Shown: positions 30,212 to 40,297, counted from the first letter of the stretch. The stretch: DNA of 64,000 nt from Agrobacterium larrymoorei (GCF_030819275.1 NZ_JAUTBL010000002.1:250501-314500), one strand, 5' to 3'. The notes: generated from the letters alone by a model not told the origin. A program made the numbers and translations.

Positions 30212-31477
30212 ATGCGCGCCAACTACCTGTTCACCAGCGAATCCGTTGCTGAAGGTCATCCTGACAAGGTTTGCGACCGAATTTCCGATGAAATCGTCGA
30301 TCTGATTTATCGTGAAGCGACCAAGACCGGCGTTGACCCATGGACCGTTCGCATCGCTTGCGAAACGCTTGCCACCACCAACCGCGTGGTGATCGCTGGC
30401 GAAGTGCGCGTTCCCGACACGCTGCTGAAGAAGGACAAGGACGGCAACGTCGTCAAGGATGCCGCTGGCCATCCGATGATCAACCCTTCCAAGTTCAAGT
30501 CCGCGGCGCGCAAGGCAATCCGCGACATCGGTTACGAGCAGGACGGCTTCCACTGGAAGACCGCAAAGATCGATGTGCTGCTTCACCCGCAGTCTGCCGA
30601 TATCGCGCAGGGCGTTGATAACGCCGCCGACAAGCAGGGCGACGAAGGTGCGGGCGACCAGGGCATCATGTTCGGTTACGCCTGCAAGGAAACACCGGAG
30701 CTGATGCCAGCGCCGATCTATTATTCCCACCGTATCCTTCAGTTGCTCGCCACTGCGCGCAAGAGTGGCGAAGGCGAAGCTGCAAAGCTCGGCCCCGATG
30801 CCAAGAGCCAGGTGACCGTTCGCTATGTCGACGGAAAGGCGTCCGAAGCGGTTTCCATCGTGCTTTCGACCCAGCATCTCGATGCAAGCTGGGATTCCAA
30901 GAAGGTTCGCTCTGTTGTCGAACCCTACATCCGTGAAGCGCTTGGCGATCTGAAAATTGCCGACGATTGCAAGTGGTACATCAATCCCACGGGCAAGTTC
31001 GTGATCGGCGGTCCTGACGGCGATGCTGGCCTGACCGGCCGCAAGATCATCGTCGACACCTACGGTGGCGCAGCTCCGCACGGCGGTGGCGCATTCTCCG
31101 GTAAGGATACGACGAAGGTCGACCGTTCCGCAGCCTACGCCGCTCGCTATCTGGCAAAGAACGTGGTCGCCGCCGGTCTTGCCGAGCGTTGCACCATTCA
31201 GCTCTCCTACGCCATCGGCGTCGCACAGCCGCTGTCTGTCTATGTCGATCTGCATCAGACGGGTAAGGTGAGCGAAGACGAAGTCGAAGCCGCGATCCGC
31301 AAGGTCATGGACCTGTCGCCATCGGGCATCCGCCGTCACCTCGACCTCAACAAGCCGATCTATGCCAAGACGTCATCCTACGGCCATTTCGGCCGCAAGG
31401 CTGGCCGTGACGGTTCCTTCTCCTGGGAGAAGATCGATCTGGTCAAGCCGCTCAAGGATGCGCTGAAGGCCGCTTGA
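30212..31477 (+). CDS. metK: S-adenosylmethionine synthetase
   Basis: Makes SAM from methionine and ATP. Visible motifs: [20 protein letters not shown] at the N terminus, [12 protein letters not shown] (ATP site) and [16 protein letters not shown]. 421 aa, which is the long alphaproteobacterial form. GAGGGGA precedes the ATG. The many SAM-dependent methyltransferases in the window draw on this pool. Likely control by a SahR-type operator just upstream. Confidence 0.97.
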   Translation: MRANYLFTSESVAEGHPDKVCDRISDEIVDLIYREATKTGVDPWTVRIACETLATTNRVVIAGEVRVPDTLLKKDKDGNVVKDAAGHPMINPSKFKSAARKAIRDIGYEQDGFHWKTAKIDVLLHPQSADIAQGVDNAADKQGDEGAGDQGIMFGYACKETPELMPAPIYYSHRILQLLATARKSGEGEAAKLGPDAKSQVTVRYVDGKASEAVSIVLSTQHLDASWDSKKVRSVVEPYIREALGDLKIADDCKWYINPTGKFVIGGPDGDAGLTGRKIIVDTYGGAAPHGGGAFSGKDTTKVDRSAAYAARYLAKNVVAAGLAERCTIQLSYAIGVAQPLSVYVDLHQTGKVSEDEVEAAIRKVMDLSPSGIRRHLDLNKPIYAKTSSYGHFGRKAGRDGSFSWEKIDLVKPLKDALKAA

Positions 31478-31494
31478 GGTCATCGGCTCGAAAC

Positions 31495-31599
31495 ATCCCC
31501 CTCTCCTCAACTCCGGTCTTGCCATATGAGACCGTTTAGGGGATAGGGTCTGAAAACTTGAAACCCGCGCAATACCGATGAAACGGTAAGGTGCGGGTT
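31495..31599 (+). ncRNA. Folded RNA element between metK and trmB
   Basis: Two nested structures fit one after the other. First, ATCCCC (31495-31500) pairs with GGGGAT (31539-31544) and encloses the hairpin CGGTCT (31514-31519) / AGACCG (31529-31534). Second, AACCCGC (31562-31568) pairs with GCGGGTT (31593-31599) and encloses TACCG (31573-31577) / CGGTA (31584-31588). It could be the metK 3' end and terminator, a trmB leader, or a small RNA. I do not recognise a known family. Confidence 0.45.
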
Positions 31600-31626
31600 C
31601 ATCTATTTTGCTTGAGAGAGTTCACG

Positions 31627-32325
31627 ATGACGGAAGAGCGGCGTTCACGATCGACGGAAGCGTTCTATGGCAGGCGCAAGGGCAAGCCGCTGCGCAACCA
31701 GCAGGTGGAGAGCATCGAGAACCTTCTGCCGCTGCTGAAAGTCGATCTTGCAACACCAGCGCCGAAGCCGCTGGCTGCACTCTTCCCCGCCGATGTCAAA
31801 TCCATCCGCCTGGAAATCGGTTTCGGCGGTGGCGAGCATCTGGTTCATCGCGCCGCCGAAAATCCCTCTACGGGCTTCATCGGCGTGGAGCCCTTCGTCA
31901 ACTCGATGGCGAAGCTTCTTGGTGCCGTCAAAGAGCGCGAGTTGATGAATATCCGCCTCTATGACGACGACGCCACCCAACTGCTGGACTGGCTCCCAGA
32001 TGAATGCATCGATCATATCGATCTTCTCTATCCAGACCCTTGGCCGAAGAAGAAGCACTGGAAGCGCCGCTTCGTCTCTGATGTCAATCTTGCCCGCTTC
32101 CACCGCGTGCTGAAGCCCGGTGGCAAGTTCTGCTTCGCCTCCGACATCGACACTTACATCAACTGGACGCTACAGCACTGCGCTCGGCACGGCGGCTTCG
32201 AATGGACGGCCAAGACCTCCGCCGACTGGCTGACGCCTTACGACAATTGGCCGGGGACCCGCTACGAGAACAAGGCCAAACGCGAGGGGCGGACTTCCGC
32301 CTATCTCACCTTCCTCAAAGTCTGA
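31627..32325 (+). CDS. trmB: tRNA (guanine-N7)-methyltransferase
   Basis: SAM-dependent enzyme that makes m7G46 in tRNA. The SAM-binding [17 protein letters not shown] and the catalytic/tRNA-binding motif [17 protein letters not shown] are intact. ATG 31627 ([17 protein letters not shown]) is chosen; upstream in-frame codons run into the folded element. 232 aa. It follows metK, so a SAM producer and user are neighbours. Confidence 0.95.
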   Translation: MTEERRSRSTEAFYGRRKGKPLRNQQVESIENLLPLLKVDLATPAPKPLAALFPADVKSIRLEIGFGGGEHLVHRAAENPSTGFIGVEPFVNSMAKLLGAVKERELMNIRLYDDDATQLLDWLPDECIDHIDLLYPDPWPKKKHWKRRFVSDVNLARFHRVLKPGGKFCFASDIDTYINWTLQHCARHGGFEWTAKTSADWLTPYDNWPGTRYENKAKREGRTSAYLTFLKV

Positions 32326-32327
32326 TC

Positions 32328-33083
32328 TTAGACTTTCATGATCGCTGGTCCTGCTGCGCTGTAGGGCTTTAGCAGTTTGTCCGGTACGTCCGCATCCACG
32401 ACAAGAGTGGTAATCTCGCTCAATGCCAAGACGAGGTAGGGTGAGGCGGCGCCGATCTTGTCCTCCGTCGCAACCAGGATCGTCTCGGCGCATTGGCGGG
32501 CGATCAACCTTTTGATTGCTGCCTCCTCGCGGTTTCCTGTGGTCGCGCCGGTCTCTGGGTGGATACCGGTCGCGCCGAGGAAGAACAGATCGGCGCGAAT
32601 GCCAGAAATGGTTTCCGCGCTCGCGGCTCCCATCGACACGATCGAGTGCTTGAAAAGCCGTCCCCCGATCAACTCCACCTCGACTGACGGATGATGCGCC
32701 AGTTCCACGGCGATGCTGGGACTATGCGTGACGATGGTCGCCGCTAGGTTCTGCGGCAGATGGCGGGCAAGCTGGAGATTGGTCGTGCCGCCGTCGAGGA
32801 AGACGATCTGCCCCGGCTTGATCAATCTGGCTGCGGCTCGGCCAAGCTTTTCCTTGGCGGAGGATGCCATCTGTTCGCGCGCACGATAATCGGCAACCGC
32901 CGGTGAGGATGGCAGCGCGCCACCGTGAACCCTTTGCAACAGTCCATCCTTGGCAAGTTCCCGCAGGTCTCGACGAATGGTGTCTTCGGAGACGCCTAGC
33001 TCTTCGGCGAAGCTCTTTGCGACGATCCGACCGTCCCGCTGGAGGACGTGCTGAATGAGGGTCTTTCGTTCCGATGTCAGCAT
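32328..33083 (-). CDS. DeoR-family transcriptional regulator
   Basis: Repressor with an N-terminal DeoR helix-turn-helix (LTSERKTLIQHVLQRDG, VSEDTIRRDLRELAKDGLLQRVHGGA) and a C-terminal DeoRC sensor domain related to phosphosugar isomerases (DGGTTNLQLARHL, FLGATGI). Such proteins usually bind a phosphorylated sugar. ATG 33083 matches the conserved N terminus; upstream in-frame starts give an extension crossing the probable operator. Divergent from nudK, with rbsK nearby on the same strand as the regulator, so a sugar or nucleoside ligand is plausible. Converges with trmB, leaving 2 bases between stop codons. Confidence 0.92.
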   Translation of the reverse strand: MLTSERKTLIQHVLQRDGRIVAKSFAEELGVSEDTIRRDLRELAKDGLLQRVHGGALPSSPAVADYRAREQMASSAKEKLGRAAARLIKPGQIVFLDGGTTNLQLARHLPQNLAATIVTHSPSIAVELAHHPSVEVELIGGRLFKHSIVSMGAASAETISGIRADLFFLGATGIHPETGATTGNREEAAIKRLIARQCAETILVATEDKIGAASPYLVLALSEITTLVVDADVPDKLLKPYSAAGPAIMKV

Positions 33084-33097
33084 GCGACTTTCGCCTT

Positions 33098-33138
33098 TGC
33101 ACGAATTTTCTTGACTCTGCATGAATTTGCACGAAATT
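33098..33138. promoter_or_regulatory. Phased direct repeats between DeoR regulator and nudK
   Basis: Three copies of TGCAYGAAWTT: TGCACGAATTT (33098-33108), TGCATGAATTT (33118-33128) and TGCACGAAATT (33128-33138). Starts are 20 and 10 bases apart, so all lie on one face of the helix. DeoR-family proteins often use direct repeats, and this is probably the operator for the divergent pair. A TTGACT lies between the first two copies. Confidence 0.6.
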
Positions 33139-33183
33139 GCCAATGTGTCCACGGCCGTTTGGATCTAGCCACAGGGAAGTTTC

Positions 33184-33771
33184 ATGAGTATCGCGCACCG
33201 CATCAAGGTCGAGGACGTCAAGGTTCTCTCGAATGACTGGTATCTTCTGAAGAAAACCACCTTCTCTTTCCTGCGCGAGGACGGCACCTGGCAGAAGCAA
33301 TCGCGGGAAACCTATGATCGCGGCAATGGCGCGACGATCCTGCTTTATGACCGGGAGCGCCGGACGGTCATCCTGACGAAACAGTTCCGCTATCCGGCCT
33401 TCATCAACGGCCATGACGATCTTCTCATCGAAACCCCGGCGGGCCTTTTGGACAATGCCGAACCGGAAGCGCGCATCCGTGCGGAAACCGAGGAAGAAAC
33501 GGGCTTCAAGGTGCGCGATGTTCGCCAGGTCTTCGATGCCTTCATGAGCCCAGGCTCCGTCACCGAGAGGCTGCATTTCTTCGTCGGCGAATATGAGCCT
33601 AGTGACAGAACCTCAGCCGGTGGCGGAAATGAAGACGAGGGCGAGGATATTGCCGTCATGGAAGTGGGGATCGATGAGGCGATCAGCATGATCACCTCAG
33701 GCGTCATCCGCGACGGCAAGACCATCATGCTGCTGCAATACGCCGCCCTCAACCTGTTCAAGCATGCTTGA
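33184..33771 (+). CDS. nudK: GDP-mannose pyrophosphatase-like Nudix hydrolase
   Basis: Nudix hydrolase closely resembling E. coli NudK along its whole length: YDRGNGATILLY, GLLDNAEPEARIRAETEEE, AFMSPGSVTERLHFF and IRDGKTIMLLQY. NudK cleaves GDP-mannose to GMP and mannose-1-phosphate. The Nudix box has the NudK-type spacing and an Ala where most Nudix proteins have Arg. A glycine/acid-rich loop (SAGGGNEDEGED) is as in NudK. 195 aa; AGGGAAG precedes the ATG. Divergent from the DeoR-type gene and probably controlled by it. Confidence 0.9.
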   Translation: MSIAHRIKVEDVKVLSNDWYLLKKTTFSFLREDGTWQKQSRETYDRGNGATILLYDRERRTVILTKQFRYPAFINGHDDLLIETPAGLLDNAEPEARIRAETEEETGFKVRDVRQVFDAFMSPGSVTERLHFFVGEYEPSDRTSAGGGNEDEGEDIAVMEVGIDEAISMITSGVIRDGKTIMLLQYAALNLFKHA

Positions 33772-33803
33772 TCGGATGCGAGGGCGAGCGGAGTTCCGTT
33801 CTA

Positions 33804-34703
33804 TTAAAGCTGCGCGTCCACATCCGCCGCTGCGGGGATAGACGGCTGAGCGCCCTCACGGGTGCAGGCCAGCGAACCGGCGACAGCGGCACGGCGAAGT
33901 GCCTTCTCGAAGTCCATTCCGGCGTCGAGGCTGGCAGCGAGATAACCGCAGAACGTATCGCCTGCACCCACCGTATCGACGGGCTCGATCTTCAGGCCCA
34001 TCGACTTGAAAAGCTTGCCGTTGCGAATAGCGATGACACCGTCGGCGCCAAGCGTGACGATCATCGTCTGGCCAGTCTCCGCGTGCAGCGCGGTCAATTC
34101 CTTTTCCCGATCGGCGGAGGACAGTCCATTCTTGCCGATCAACAGCTCGAACTCGGTCTCGTTGGCGATAACGATATTGGCAAGCTTGGAAAGGCGGGCC
34201 GCATCGGCTGTCAGCGGAGCGGTGTTGATGATCGTCGTGACACGCTTGGCTTTCGCGGCCTTTAAAGAAGCCTCGATGGCATCGGCCGGAATTTCGAATT
34301 GCAGCATCAGCGTATCGCCCTCGGCCATTTCAGACACGGCGCGCTCGGCATCCTGCGGCGATACGGTGCCGTTGGCAGCGGGAATGACTGAGATCATGTT
34401 CTCGCCGCCCTCGCCAATCAGGATCACCGCAGTGCCCGTTGGTTCCGCAACGGTCTTCACCAGAGACAGATTCGTTCGCGCATCGCGCAGCAAGGTCAGC
34501 GCGGGAGCGGCAAAGGTGTCGTCACCAATAGCGCCTGCCATCTTCACCTCGGCACCGGCGCGACGTGCGGCCAGCGCCTGATTGGCACCCTTCCCGCCCG
34601 CGGCGGTGGAAAAGCTTTTGCCGGTGACGGTCTCGCCCGGCTTCGGCAGGCGTTCGGAGGTGGCGACGAGATCCATGTTGATGGAGCCGAAAACAGTAAT
34701 CAT
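33804..34703 (-). CDS. rbsK: Ribokinase
   Basis: PfkB-family kinase phosphorylating ribose at O5. Motifs: FGSINMDLV at the N terminus, GGKGANQALAARRAG (substrate loop) and DTVGAGDTFCGYLA (anion hole and catalytic Asp). I start it at ATG 34703 (MITVFGSINMDL); ATG 34718 is also possible. About 299 aa. No ribose transporter is adjacent. It converges with nudK. Its strand and closeness to the DeoR regulator suggest joint control, which is inference. Confidence 0.92.
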   Translation of the reverse strand: MITVFGSINMDLVATSERLPKPGETVTGKSFSTAAGGKGANQALAARRAGAEVKMAGAIGDDTFAAPALTLLRDARTNLSLVKTVAEPTGTAVILIGEGGENMISVIPAANGTVSPQDAERAVSEMAEGDTLMLQFEIPADAIEASLKAAKAKRVTTIINTAPLTADAARLSKLANIVIANETEFELLIGKNGLSSADREKELTALHAETGQTMIVTLGADGVIAIRNGKLFKSMGLKIEPVDTVGAGDTFCGYLAASLDAGMDFEKALRRAAVAGSLACTREGAQPSIPAAADVDAQL

Positions 34704-34747
34704 GCGAGGCTGATCCAAAAGGCAAAGACGTTGACAGTGCCGACAGT

Positions 34748-34788
34748 GCTACCGCATCGAGATCGAAATCGGAAATCGATTTTGCGAG
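34748..34788. repeat. Partial copy of dispersed repeat family B
   Basis: CTACCGCATCGAGATCGAAA followed by TCGGAAATCGATTTTGCG matches the first third of the element at 44364-44467. It lies between rbsK and rmuC. Confidence 0.45.
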
Positions 34789-34818
34789 GGTGGCAATGTT
34801 CGGCTGTTTCAGCGCCGC

Positions 34819-36015
34819 CTATTCGTCATCCACCACGCGCAGCTTGGCGGCACCCGCGCGAGCATCGGCGATACGACGCAAATGCTCGACCTCCGAATGC
34901 GGAATGTCCTTGGTGCTTGTCGAAAAATCGAGGCTCTCGATCTTGCCGCCGCGTGCTAGAACCTTTTCCGACGAGGTCAGCATCATTTCGACATCGCGCT
35001 GCGCCTGGCCGAAATGCGTCTGGAGCTTACGGGTGCGCTCATCCAGGCGCCGCACATCGTCCATTAACAGGGCCACTTCGCCCTGAATCAGGTGAGCCTG
35101 CTCCCGCATCCGCTGATCCTTCAATACCGATTGAATGACCTGGACCGACAGCATCAGAAGCGATGGGGACACGATCACCACGCGAGCGCGGTGGGCGCGC
35201 TGCACCAGATATTCGAAATGCTGATGAATATCGGCAAAGATCGATTCCGACGGCACGAAGATGAAAGCGGTATCCTGCGTCTCCCCAGGGATCAGATACT
35301 TTTCCGCCACATCGCGGATATGAACTTCCATGTCTCGGCGGAACTGCTGAGTCGCCGCGCGCTTGGCTTCCGGGGATTCATCCGCCTTCAACGCATTCCA
35401 GGCCTCGAGAGGAAACTTCGCGTCGATCACCAGCGACGGTGCATTGTTCGGCATCTTGATCATGCAGTCCGGGCGGAAGCCGTTCGAAAGCGTTGGTTGA
35501 AGCTGGTAGGAACCAGACGGCAGCGCATCGGCAATCAGCGCTTCCATACGAGCCTGTCCAAAGGCACCGCGCGTCTGTTTGTTGGACAGGATGGCTTGAA
35601 GCCCGATCACATCCTTGGCGAGATCCTGAATGTTGCCCTGCGCCGCGTCGATCACCGCAAGGCGTTCCTGCAGCTTGCTAAGGTTCTCATGCGTCGAGCG
35701 GGTCTGTTCCGTCAGTGTCGTTCCAAGCCGCTGCGACATGCCGTCCAATCGCTCGTTCAACGTCTGGCTCATCTCGTTTTGCCGCGCAGAGAAAGCTTCT
35801 GCCATGGCCGCGATGCGGCCTTGCAGCTCTGTCTGGGTCTTTAGAAGCTCGGTCAGTTCTTCCCGCGGCTGATCCGGTGCTGCCGGTTTGCGCAGGAGAA
35901 AGAGGACGGCCACGAGACAGGAAAAGGCAAGAACGACAAGCAGCGCGCCGATCGAGATGTTGACCGTTCCGACACTGAAAGCCGTCTGACCGAGAGCATT
36001 GAGATCGATGTTCAT
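34819..36015 (-). CDS. rmuC: DNA recombination protein RmuC homologue
   Basis: RmuC limits recombination at inverted repeats in E. coli. The protein has one N-terminal membrane segment (about residues 22-42), a long coiled coil (45-150) and a restriction-endonuclease-like RmuC domain with PSLVIDAKFPLEAWNAL, which holds the conserved D-x-K active-site pattern. 398 aa. A possible degenerate LexA box lies 30-44 bases upstream. Confidence 0.93.
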   Translation of the reverse strand: MNIDLNALGQTAFSVGTVNISIGALLVVLAFSCLVAVLFLLRKPAAPDQPREELTELLKTQTELQGRIAAMAEAFSARQNEMSQTLNERLDGMSQRLGTTLTEQTRSTHENLSKLQERLAVIDAAQGNIQDLAKDVIGLQAILSNKQTRGAFGQARMEALIADALPSGSYQLQPTLSNGFRPDCMIKMPNNAPSLVIDAKFPLEAWNALKADESPEAKRAATQQFRRDMEVHIRDVAEKYLIPGETQDTAFIFVPSESIFADIHQHFEYLVQRAHRARVVIVSPSLLMLSVQVIQSVLKDQRMREQAHLIQGEVALLMDDVRRLDERTRKLQTHFGQAQRDVEMMLTSSEKVLARGGKIESLDFSTSTKDIPHSEVEHLRRIADARAGAAKLRVVDDE

Positions 36016-36044
36016 AAGGCAATCTAGCAGAGTTATTCTGATTC

Positions 36045-36059
36045 GTACAAAACAAGAAC
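36045..36059 (-). promoter_or_regulatory. Possible LexA-like box upstream of rmuC
   Basis: On the minus strand GTTC-TTGTTTT-GTAC matches the alphaproteobacterial SOS box GTTC-N7-GTTC with one mismatch. It lies 30-44 bases before the rmuC start. A chance match is quite possible. Confidence 0.3.
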
Positions 36060-36155
36060 ATGTCCGCGGCGAAAATGAGTCGGCTATCGAGTCTCGGCGT
36101 TGAATCGACCGTATTTTTTCGTTTCCTCGGCTGATCAGATGGGTTATGGGAAGCC

Positions 36156-36668
36156 ATGACGATCAAGCCTCTTATCATTTTGCCCGATCCGCTGCTGCGC
36201 CAGCAATCCAAGCCTGTCGAGACCGTGGATTCGGAAATCCAGCGCCTGGCAGACGACATGCTGGAAACCATGTATGACGCGCCGGGCATCGGCCTTGCCG
36301 CGATCCAGGTGGGGGTTCCGCGCCGGATGCTGGTGATCGACCTCTCGCGCGACGATGAGGAAAACAAGCCACTCGTCTTTATCAATCCGGAAATCCTCAA
36401 AGTGTCGGACGAGGTCTCGACCTATGAAGAGGGCTGCCTCTCGATCCCCGATTATTACGCCGAAGTCGAACGCCCTGCCTCTTTGACGGTTGGATATGTG
36501 GATCGGGACGGCAAGCAGCAGACGGTCGAGGCGGATGGTCTTCTCGCCACCTGCCTGCAGCATGAGATCGACCATTTGAACGGCGTGCTCTTCATCGACC
36601 ACATCTCGCGGCTGAAGCGTGACATGGTCATCAAGAAATTCACCAAGCTGGCCCGCGCCAAGGTCTGA
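36156..36668 (+). CDS. def: Peptide deformylase
   Basis: Metallohydrolase that removes the formyl group from nascent N-terminal fMet. All three motifs are present: [18 protein letters not shown] (metal-binding Cys) and [10 protein letters not shown] (two His ligands and catalytic Glu). 170 aa. Followed by fmt and truA on the same strand. Confidence 0.97.
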   Translation: MTIKPLIILPDPLLRQQSKPVETVDSEIQRLADDMLETMYDAPGIGLAAIQVGVPRRMLVIDLSRDDEENKPLVFINPEILKVSDEVSTYEEGCLSIPDYYAEVERPASLTVGYVDRDGKQQTVEADGLLATCLQHEIDHLNGVLFIDHISRLKRDMVIKKFTKLARAKV

Positions 36669-36719
36669 TCCGGTCGGCCGAGAGGCCGCTTGGTCTGATC
36701 AGCAGGGCAGGGGGCAACA

Positions 36720-37652
36720 ATGGCTCTTCGCATCATCTTTATGGGAACGCCGGAGTTTTCGGTTCCCACGCTGCGCGCGCTGAAAGAAGCGGGCCACGAT
36801 GTGGTGGCGGTCTATACGCAGCCGCCCCGCCCAGGCGGTCGCCGCGGACTGGATCTGCAAAAATCCCCCGTGCATCAGGCCGCAGAGCTTTTGGGCACTC
36901 CGGTTCTGACCCCGCTGAATTTCAAGGCGGAGGACGATCGCCAGCAATTTGCTGAATTCGATGCCGATGTCGCGGTGGTCGTCGCCTATGGCCTTCTGCT
37001 GCCCGAGGCGATTTTGAACGGCACACGGCTTGGCTGTTACAATGGCCATGCCTCTCTTCTGCCCCGCTGGCGCGGTGCGGCCCCCATCCAGCGCGCGATC
37101 ATGGCGGGCGATGCCGAAACCGGTATGATGGTGATGAAGATGGAAAAGGGGCTGGATACCGGCCCCGTCGCGTTGACCGCCCGTGTCGCTATCGATGAGA
37201 ACATGACGGCTGGCGAGCTGCATGACGCCCTGATGCTGAAGGGTGCGCGCTTGATGCGTGACGCCATGGCAAAGCTTGAAAATGATGATCTGCCGCTGAC
37301 GGTGCAGCCCGAAGACGGCGTTCTCTACGCTGCCAAGATCGACAAGGCGGAAACGCGGATCGATTTCTCCCGTCCATCGCGGGATGTCCACAACCACATT
37401 CGTGGTCTCTCGCCCTTTCCCGGCGCCTGGTTCGAACTGGAGATCGGCGGCAAGCCTGAACGCGTCAAGGTATTGGCAAGCGAGCGGGCGGAAGGCATGG
37501 GGGAGGCCGGTTCCGTGCTGGATGACCAACTGACGATTGCCTGCGGCAGCGGCGCCGTGCGTTTGACAAAGCTGCAAAAGGCTGGCGGTAAGCCGACGCT
37601 GGCGGCAGACTTCCTGCGCGGAACGCCTGTTCCCGTCGGAACGAGGCTGTAG
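36720..37652 (+). CDS. fmt: Methionyl-tRNA formyltransferase
   Basis: Formylates initiator Met-tRNA with 10-formyltetrahydrofolate. N-terminal hydrolase domain with [12 protein letters not shown] and the signature [19 protein letters not shown], and a C-terminal tRNA-binding domain. 310 aa. Makes the substrate group that the adjacent def product removes. The stop is 3 bases before truA. Confidence 0.97.
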   Translation: MALRIIFMGTPEFSVPTLRALKEAGHDVVAVYTQPPRPGGRRGLDLQKSPVHQAAELLGTPVLTPLNFKAEDDRQQFAEFDADVAVVVAYGLLLPEAILNGTRLGCYNGHASLLPRWRGAAPIQRAIMAGDAETGMMVMKMEKGLDTGPVALTARVAIDENMTAGELHDALMLKGARLMRDAMAKLENDDLPLTVQPEDGVLYAAKIDKAETRIDFSRPSRDVHNHIRGLSPFPGAWFELEIGGKPERVKVLASERAEGMGEAGSVLDDQLTIACGSGAVRLTKLQKAGGKPTLAADFLRGTPVPVGTRL

Positions 37653-37655
37653 CGG

Positions 37656-38456
37656 ATGCCGCGTTTTCGCATGACCGTTGAATATGACGGTACCCCCTAT
37701 GTTGGCTGGCAGAGGCAGGACAATGGCAGGTCCGTTCAGGGTGCACTCGAAGCGGCAGTCCTGTCGCTCACGGGCGAAAAGGTCGGCATTCGTGGGGCAG
37801 GCAGAACCGATTCCGGCGTGCATGCGGTCGGTCAGGTCACCCATGTGGATCTTGTGCGCGACTGGCAGCCATATAAGCTTCGCAACGCGCTGAACGCCCA
37901 TCTGGCAATGGCAGGCGATGCGGTCTCGGTGCTCGACGTGGCAGCGGTGACGGAGGATTTCGACGCCCGCTTTTCCGCCATCCGTCGCCACTATCTCTAT
38001 CGCATCATTTCGCGGAAATCGCGCCTGGCGCTGGAACACAAGCGGGCGTGGTGGGTCTCGAAAGACCTGGACCATGAGAGAATGCATGCGGCCGCACAGA
38101 CGCTGGTGGGACGGCATGACTTCACCACCTTCCGCTCGGTGCATTGCCAGGCCAACAGTCCCGTCCGCACGCTGGACCGTCTCGATGTGACACGCACCGG
38201 CGATCTGATCGAAATTCGCGCAACGGCACAGAGCTTCCTGCACAACCAGATCCGCTCCTTTGCCGGCACGCTGAAGCTCGCGGGTGAGGGCGCCATGACG
38301 CCCGACGACGTGCGCGCTGCACTCGAGGCGCGAGACCGCAAGGCCTGCGGCCCCGTTGCGCCGCCAGAAGGGCTCTATTTCATGCAGGTGGATTACCCGG
38401 CGGTCATACCGCCGCGGCAACCGCCGGCAGCGGAAGCAGAGAGCGGAGACGCCTGA
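37656..38456 (+). CDS. truA: tRNA pseudouridine synthase A
   Basis: Makes pseudouridine at tRNA positions 38-40. The catalytic Asp is in [15 protein letters not shown]; the N-terminal [12 protein letters not shown] and C-terminal [14 protein letters not shown] are typical. 266 aa with a short Pro/Ala/Glu-rich tail. Third gene of def-fmt-truA. Confidence 0.96.
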   Translation: MPRFRMTVEYDGTPYVGWQRQDNGRSVQGALEAAVLSLTGEKVGIRGAGRTDSGVHAVGQVTHVDLVRDWQPYKLRNALNAHLAMAGDAVSVLDVAAVTEDFDARFSAIRRHYLYRIISRKSRLALEHKRAWWVSKDLDHERMHAAAQTLVGRHDFTTFRSVHCQANSPVRTLDRLDVTRTGDLIEIRATAQSFLHNQIRSFAGTLKLAGEGAMTPDDVRAALEARDRKACGPVAPPEGLYFMQVDYPAVIPPRQPPAAEAESGDA

Positions 38457-38472
38457 CCCTTCGGGCAGGCGA

Positions 38473-39069
38473 TTACGTCGGGTATACGCCGAGAAAGCGC
38501 TGCAGCATCTCCGACAGGATCATCCCCGGCACAAGCAGGGTCATGACCAATGCCGTGACCAGGAGCGGTTGGTCGCGCACGAAAAACCGCACGATCCTCG
38601 AGAATGTGAAGACGAGCGTCAGCAGCAGCGCAAACCAGAGGATTGCGACAAGCCCGTGCAAGGCGGGCAGTAGCAGCGCGATCAGGATCAGAAGCGAATA
38701 GGCGTAGGAGAAGGGCAGTGACAACCAGTTCGCCACCACGATGATGGCTTGAAACTTGTCTCTCGCTCCAAAAGCATAAAGCAGTACGCCGATCAGGATC
38801 AGCGGCACCATCCAGCAGATCGCTTCGACGATGGCGAGACGGACGAAGAAGATCGCGCCGGTGTGCACACCTTGCGGCAGGCCGGAGAGATAGGCCTCAT
38901 GCCACCAATACCAGGAGAGCGCCATGGAGGGCAGGCACCAGAGGGCCGCGTAGAACGAGCGCAGCATGCCGCGGTCGCTGATATCGAGAAGGCGCAGGCC
39001 CTCCTTATTGCCGAGAAACAGCAACCACAACCCGCGCAGATAAATGGCGACTTCACTCCGTGGCGGCAT
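38473..39069 (-). CDS. Membrane protein of unknown function
   Basis: About 198 residues with four to five hydrophobic segments (roughly 75-95, 100-125, 130-155 and 175-195) after an amphipathic N terminus ([18 protein letters not shown]). I do not recognise the family. It begins at ATG 39069, overlapping the 3' end of dapE by 17 bases, so it is probably translated from the dapE transcript. It converges with truA across 16 bases. Many rhizobial dapE genes have such a membrane protein behind them, which is recollection rather than something seen here. Confidence 0.7.
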   Translation of the reverse strand: MPPRSEVAIYLRGLWLLFLGNKEGLRLLDISDRGMLRSFYAALWCLPSMALSWYWWHEAYLSGLPQGVHTGAIFFVRLAIVEAICWMVPLILIGVLLYAFGARDKFQAIIVVANWLSLPFSYAYSLLILIALLLPALHGLVAILWFALLLTLVFTFSRIVRFFVRDQPLLVTALVMTLLVPGMILSEMLQRFLGVYPT

Positions 39070-40249
39070 GGCCGAACCAGCGTTCGATGAAGGTTTCATA
39101 GATGCGTGTCAGCGTTTCAAGGTCCGCTACCGCTACACGCTCATCGACCATATGCATGGTTTGCCCGACGAGACCGAACTCCACCACAGGGCAATAATCC
39201 TTGATGAAGCGGGCATCGGACGTGCCACCGGTCGTCGAAAGCTTCGGCTCCAGTCCCGTGACCTCGGCCACTGCGCCCGAAAGCGAGGAGATCAGCGCAT
39301 TGTTGCGCGTCAGGAAGACGTGGCTTGGCCGGTCGGCCCAGACGATCTCGTAATTTACGGGCGTACGATCCGGGCGGAGCGCGCCGTCGACTGCAGCCGC
39401 ATCCAGACGGCGGATGATCTCCGCTCGCAGCGTCTCCGCCGTCCATGTGTCATTGAAACGGATATTGAAGGACGCGGTCGCCCGTGCCGGTATGACGTTG
39501 GTCGCGGCGTTACCCGTGTCGATCGTCGTCACTTCGAGATTGGACGGCTGGAAATTGTCGGTGCCAGTGTCGAAAGGCGGGTCCATCAACGCCTGTGTCA
39601 ATTGCAGCATGCCGCGAATGGGATTGTCGGCGAGGTGCGGGTAGGCGGCATGGCCTTGGACGCCATGCACGGTGATGCGGCCGGACAGCGAACCGCGCCG
39701 GCCAATCTTGATCATGTCGCCCAGCTGGTTCGGATTGGTCGGCTCGCCGACGACGCAGGCATCCCAGCTTTCACCCTTGGCGGCAGCCCATTCCAGAAGC
39801 TTCGAAGTGCCGTTGATCGACGGACCTTCTTCGTCACCGGTAATGAGGAAGGAAACCGAGCCCTGTGGCTTTCCATGCTTTTCGATGTGACGGGCGATAG
39901 CCGCGACGAAGCAGGCGATCCCACCCTTCATATCGACGGCACCGCGACCATACATCTCGCCGCGGTCAATCTCTGCGGCGAAAGGCGGATGGCTCCATGC
40001 CCCCTCGTCACCCATCGGCACCACATCCGTATGACCGGCAAACATCAGATGCGGTCCGTCGGTGCCAAGCCGCGCGTAGAGATTTTCCACGTTAGGCGTG
40101 CCGTCTTCCATCGCCACCATCCGCTCGACAGCAAAGCCCAGCGGCGACAACAATCTGTCGAGCAGGCTGAGCGCCCCGCCTTCCGCCGGTGTGACGGAAG
40201 GGCAGCGGATCAGTGCGGCAAGATTGGAGACGGGATCGGTGGCGTTCAT
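39053..40249 (-). CDS. dapE: Succinyl-diaminopimelate desuccinylase
   Basis: Dizinc M20 peptidase-family enzyme of the succinylase branch of lysine/diaminopimelate synthesis. Metal-site motifs: [33 protein letters not shown] and the C-terminal [15 protein letters not shown]. 398 aa, normal. It lies downstream of dapD on the same strand; a dispersed repeat separates the two. Confidence 0.96.
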   Translation of the reverse strand: MNATDPVSNLAALIRCPSVTPAEGGALSLLDRLLSPLGFAVERMVAMEDGTPNVENLYARLGTDGPHLMFAGHTDVVPMGDEGAWSHPPFAAEIDRGEMYGRGAVDMKGGIACFVAAIARHIEKHGKPQGSVSFLITGDEEGPSINGTSKLLEWAAAKGESWDACVVGEPTNPNQLGDMIKIGRRGSLSGRITVHGVQGHAAYPHLADNPIRGMLQLTQALMDPPFDTGTDNFQPSNLEVTTIDTGNAATNVIPARATASFNIRFNDTWTAETLRAEIIRRLDAAAVDGALRPDRTPVNYEIVWADRPSHVFLTRNNALISSLSGAVAEVTGLEPKLSTTGGTSDARFIKDYCPVVEFGLVGQTMHMVDERVAVADLETLTRIYETFIERWFGHAATE

Positions 40250-40297
40250 GGGGGTTGTCTCTTCTATGCCAATCTACTCTGCGCCGGTTTGAGATTT

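Noticed and set aside
29588..31339. Long minus-strand open frame (583 codons) opposite the regulator and metK
   Set aside because: It mirrors metK codon periodicity and has no recognisable motifs; metK is certain on the plus strand.
33445..33515. Defective Nudix box in the nudK-like protein
   Set aside because: The one-residue shorter spacing and missing Arg are shared with E. coli NudK, so this is a family trait, not damage.
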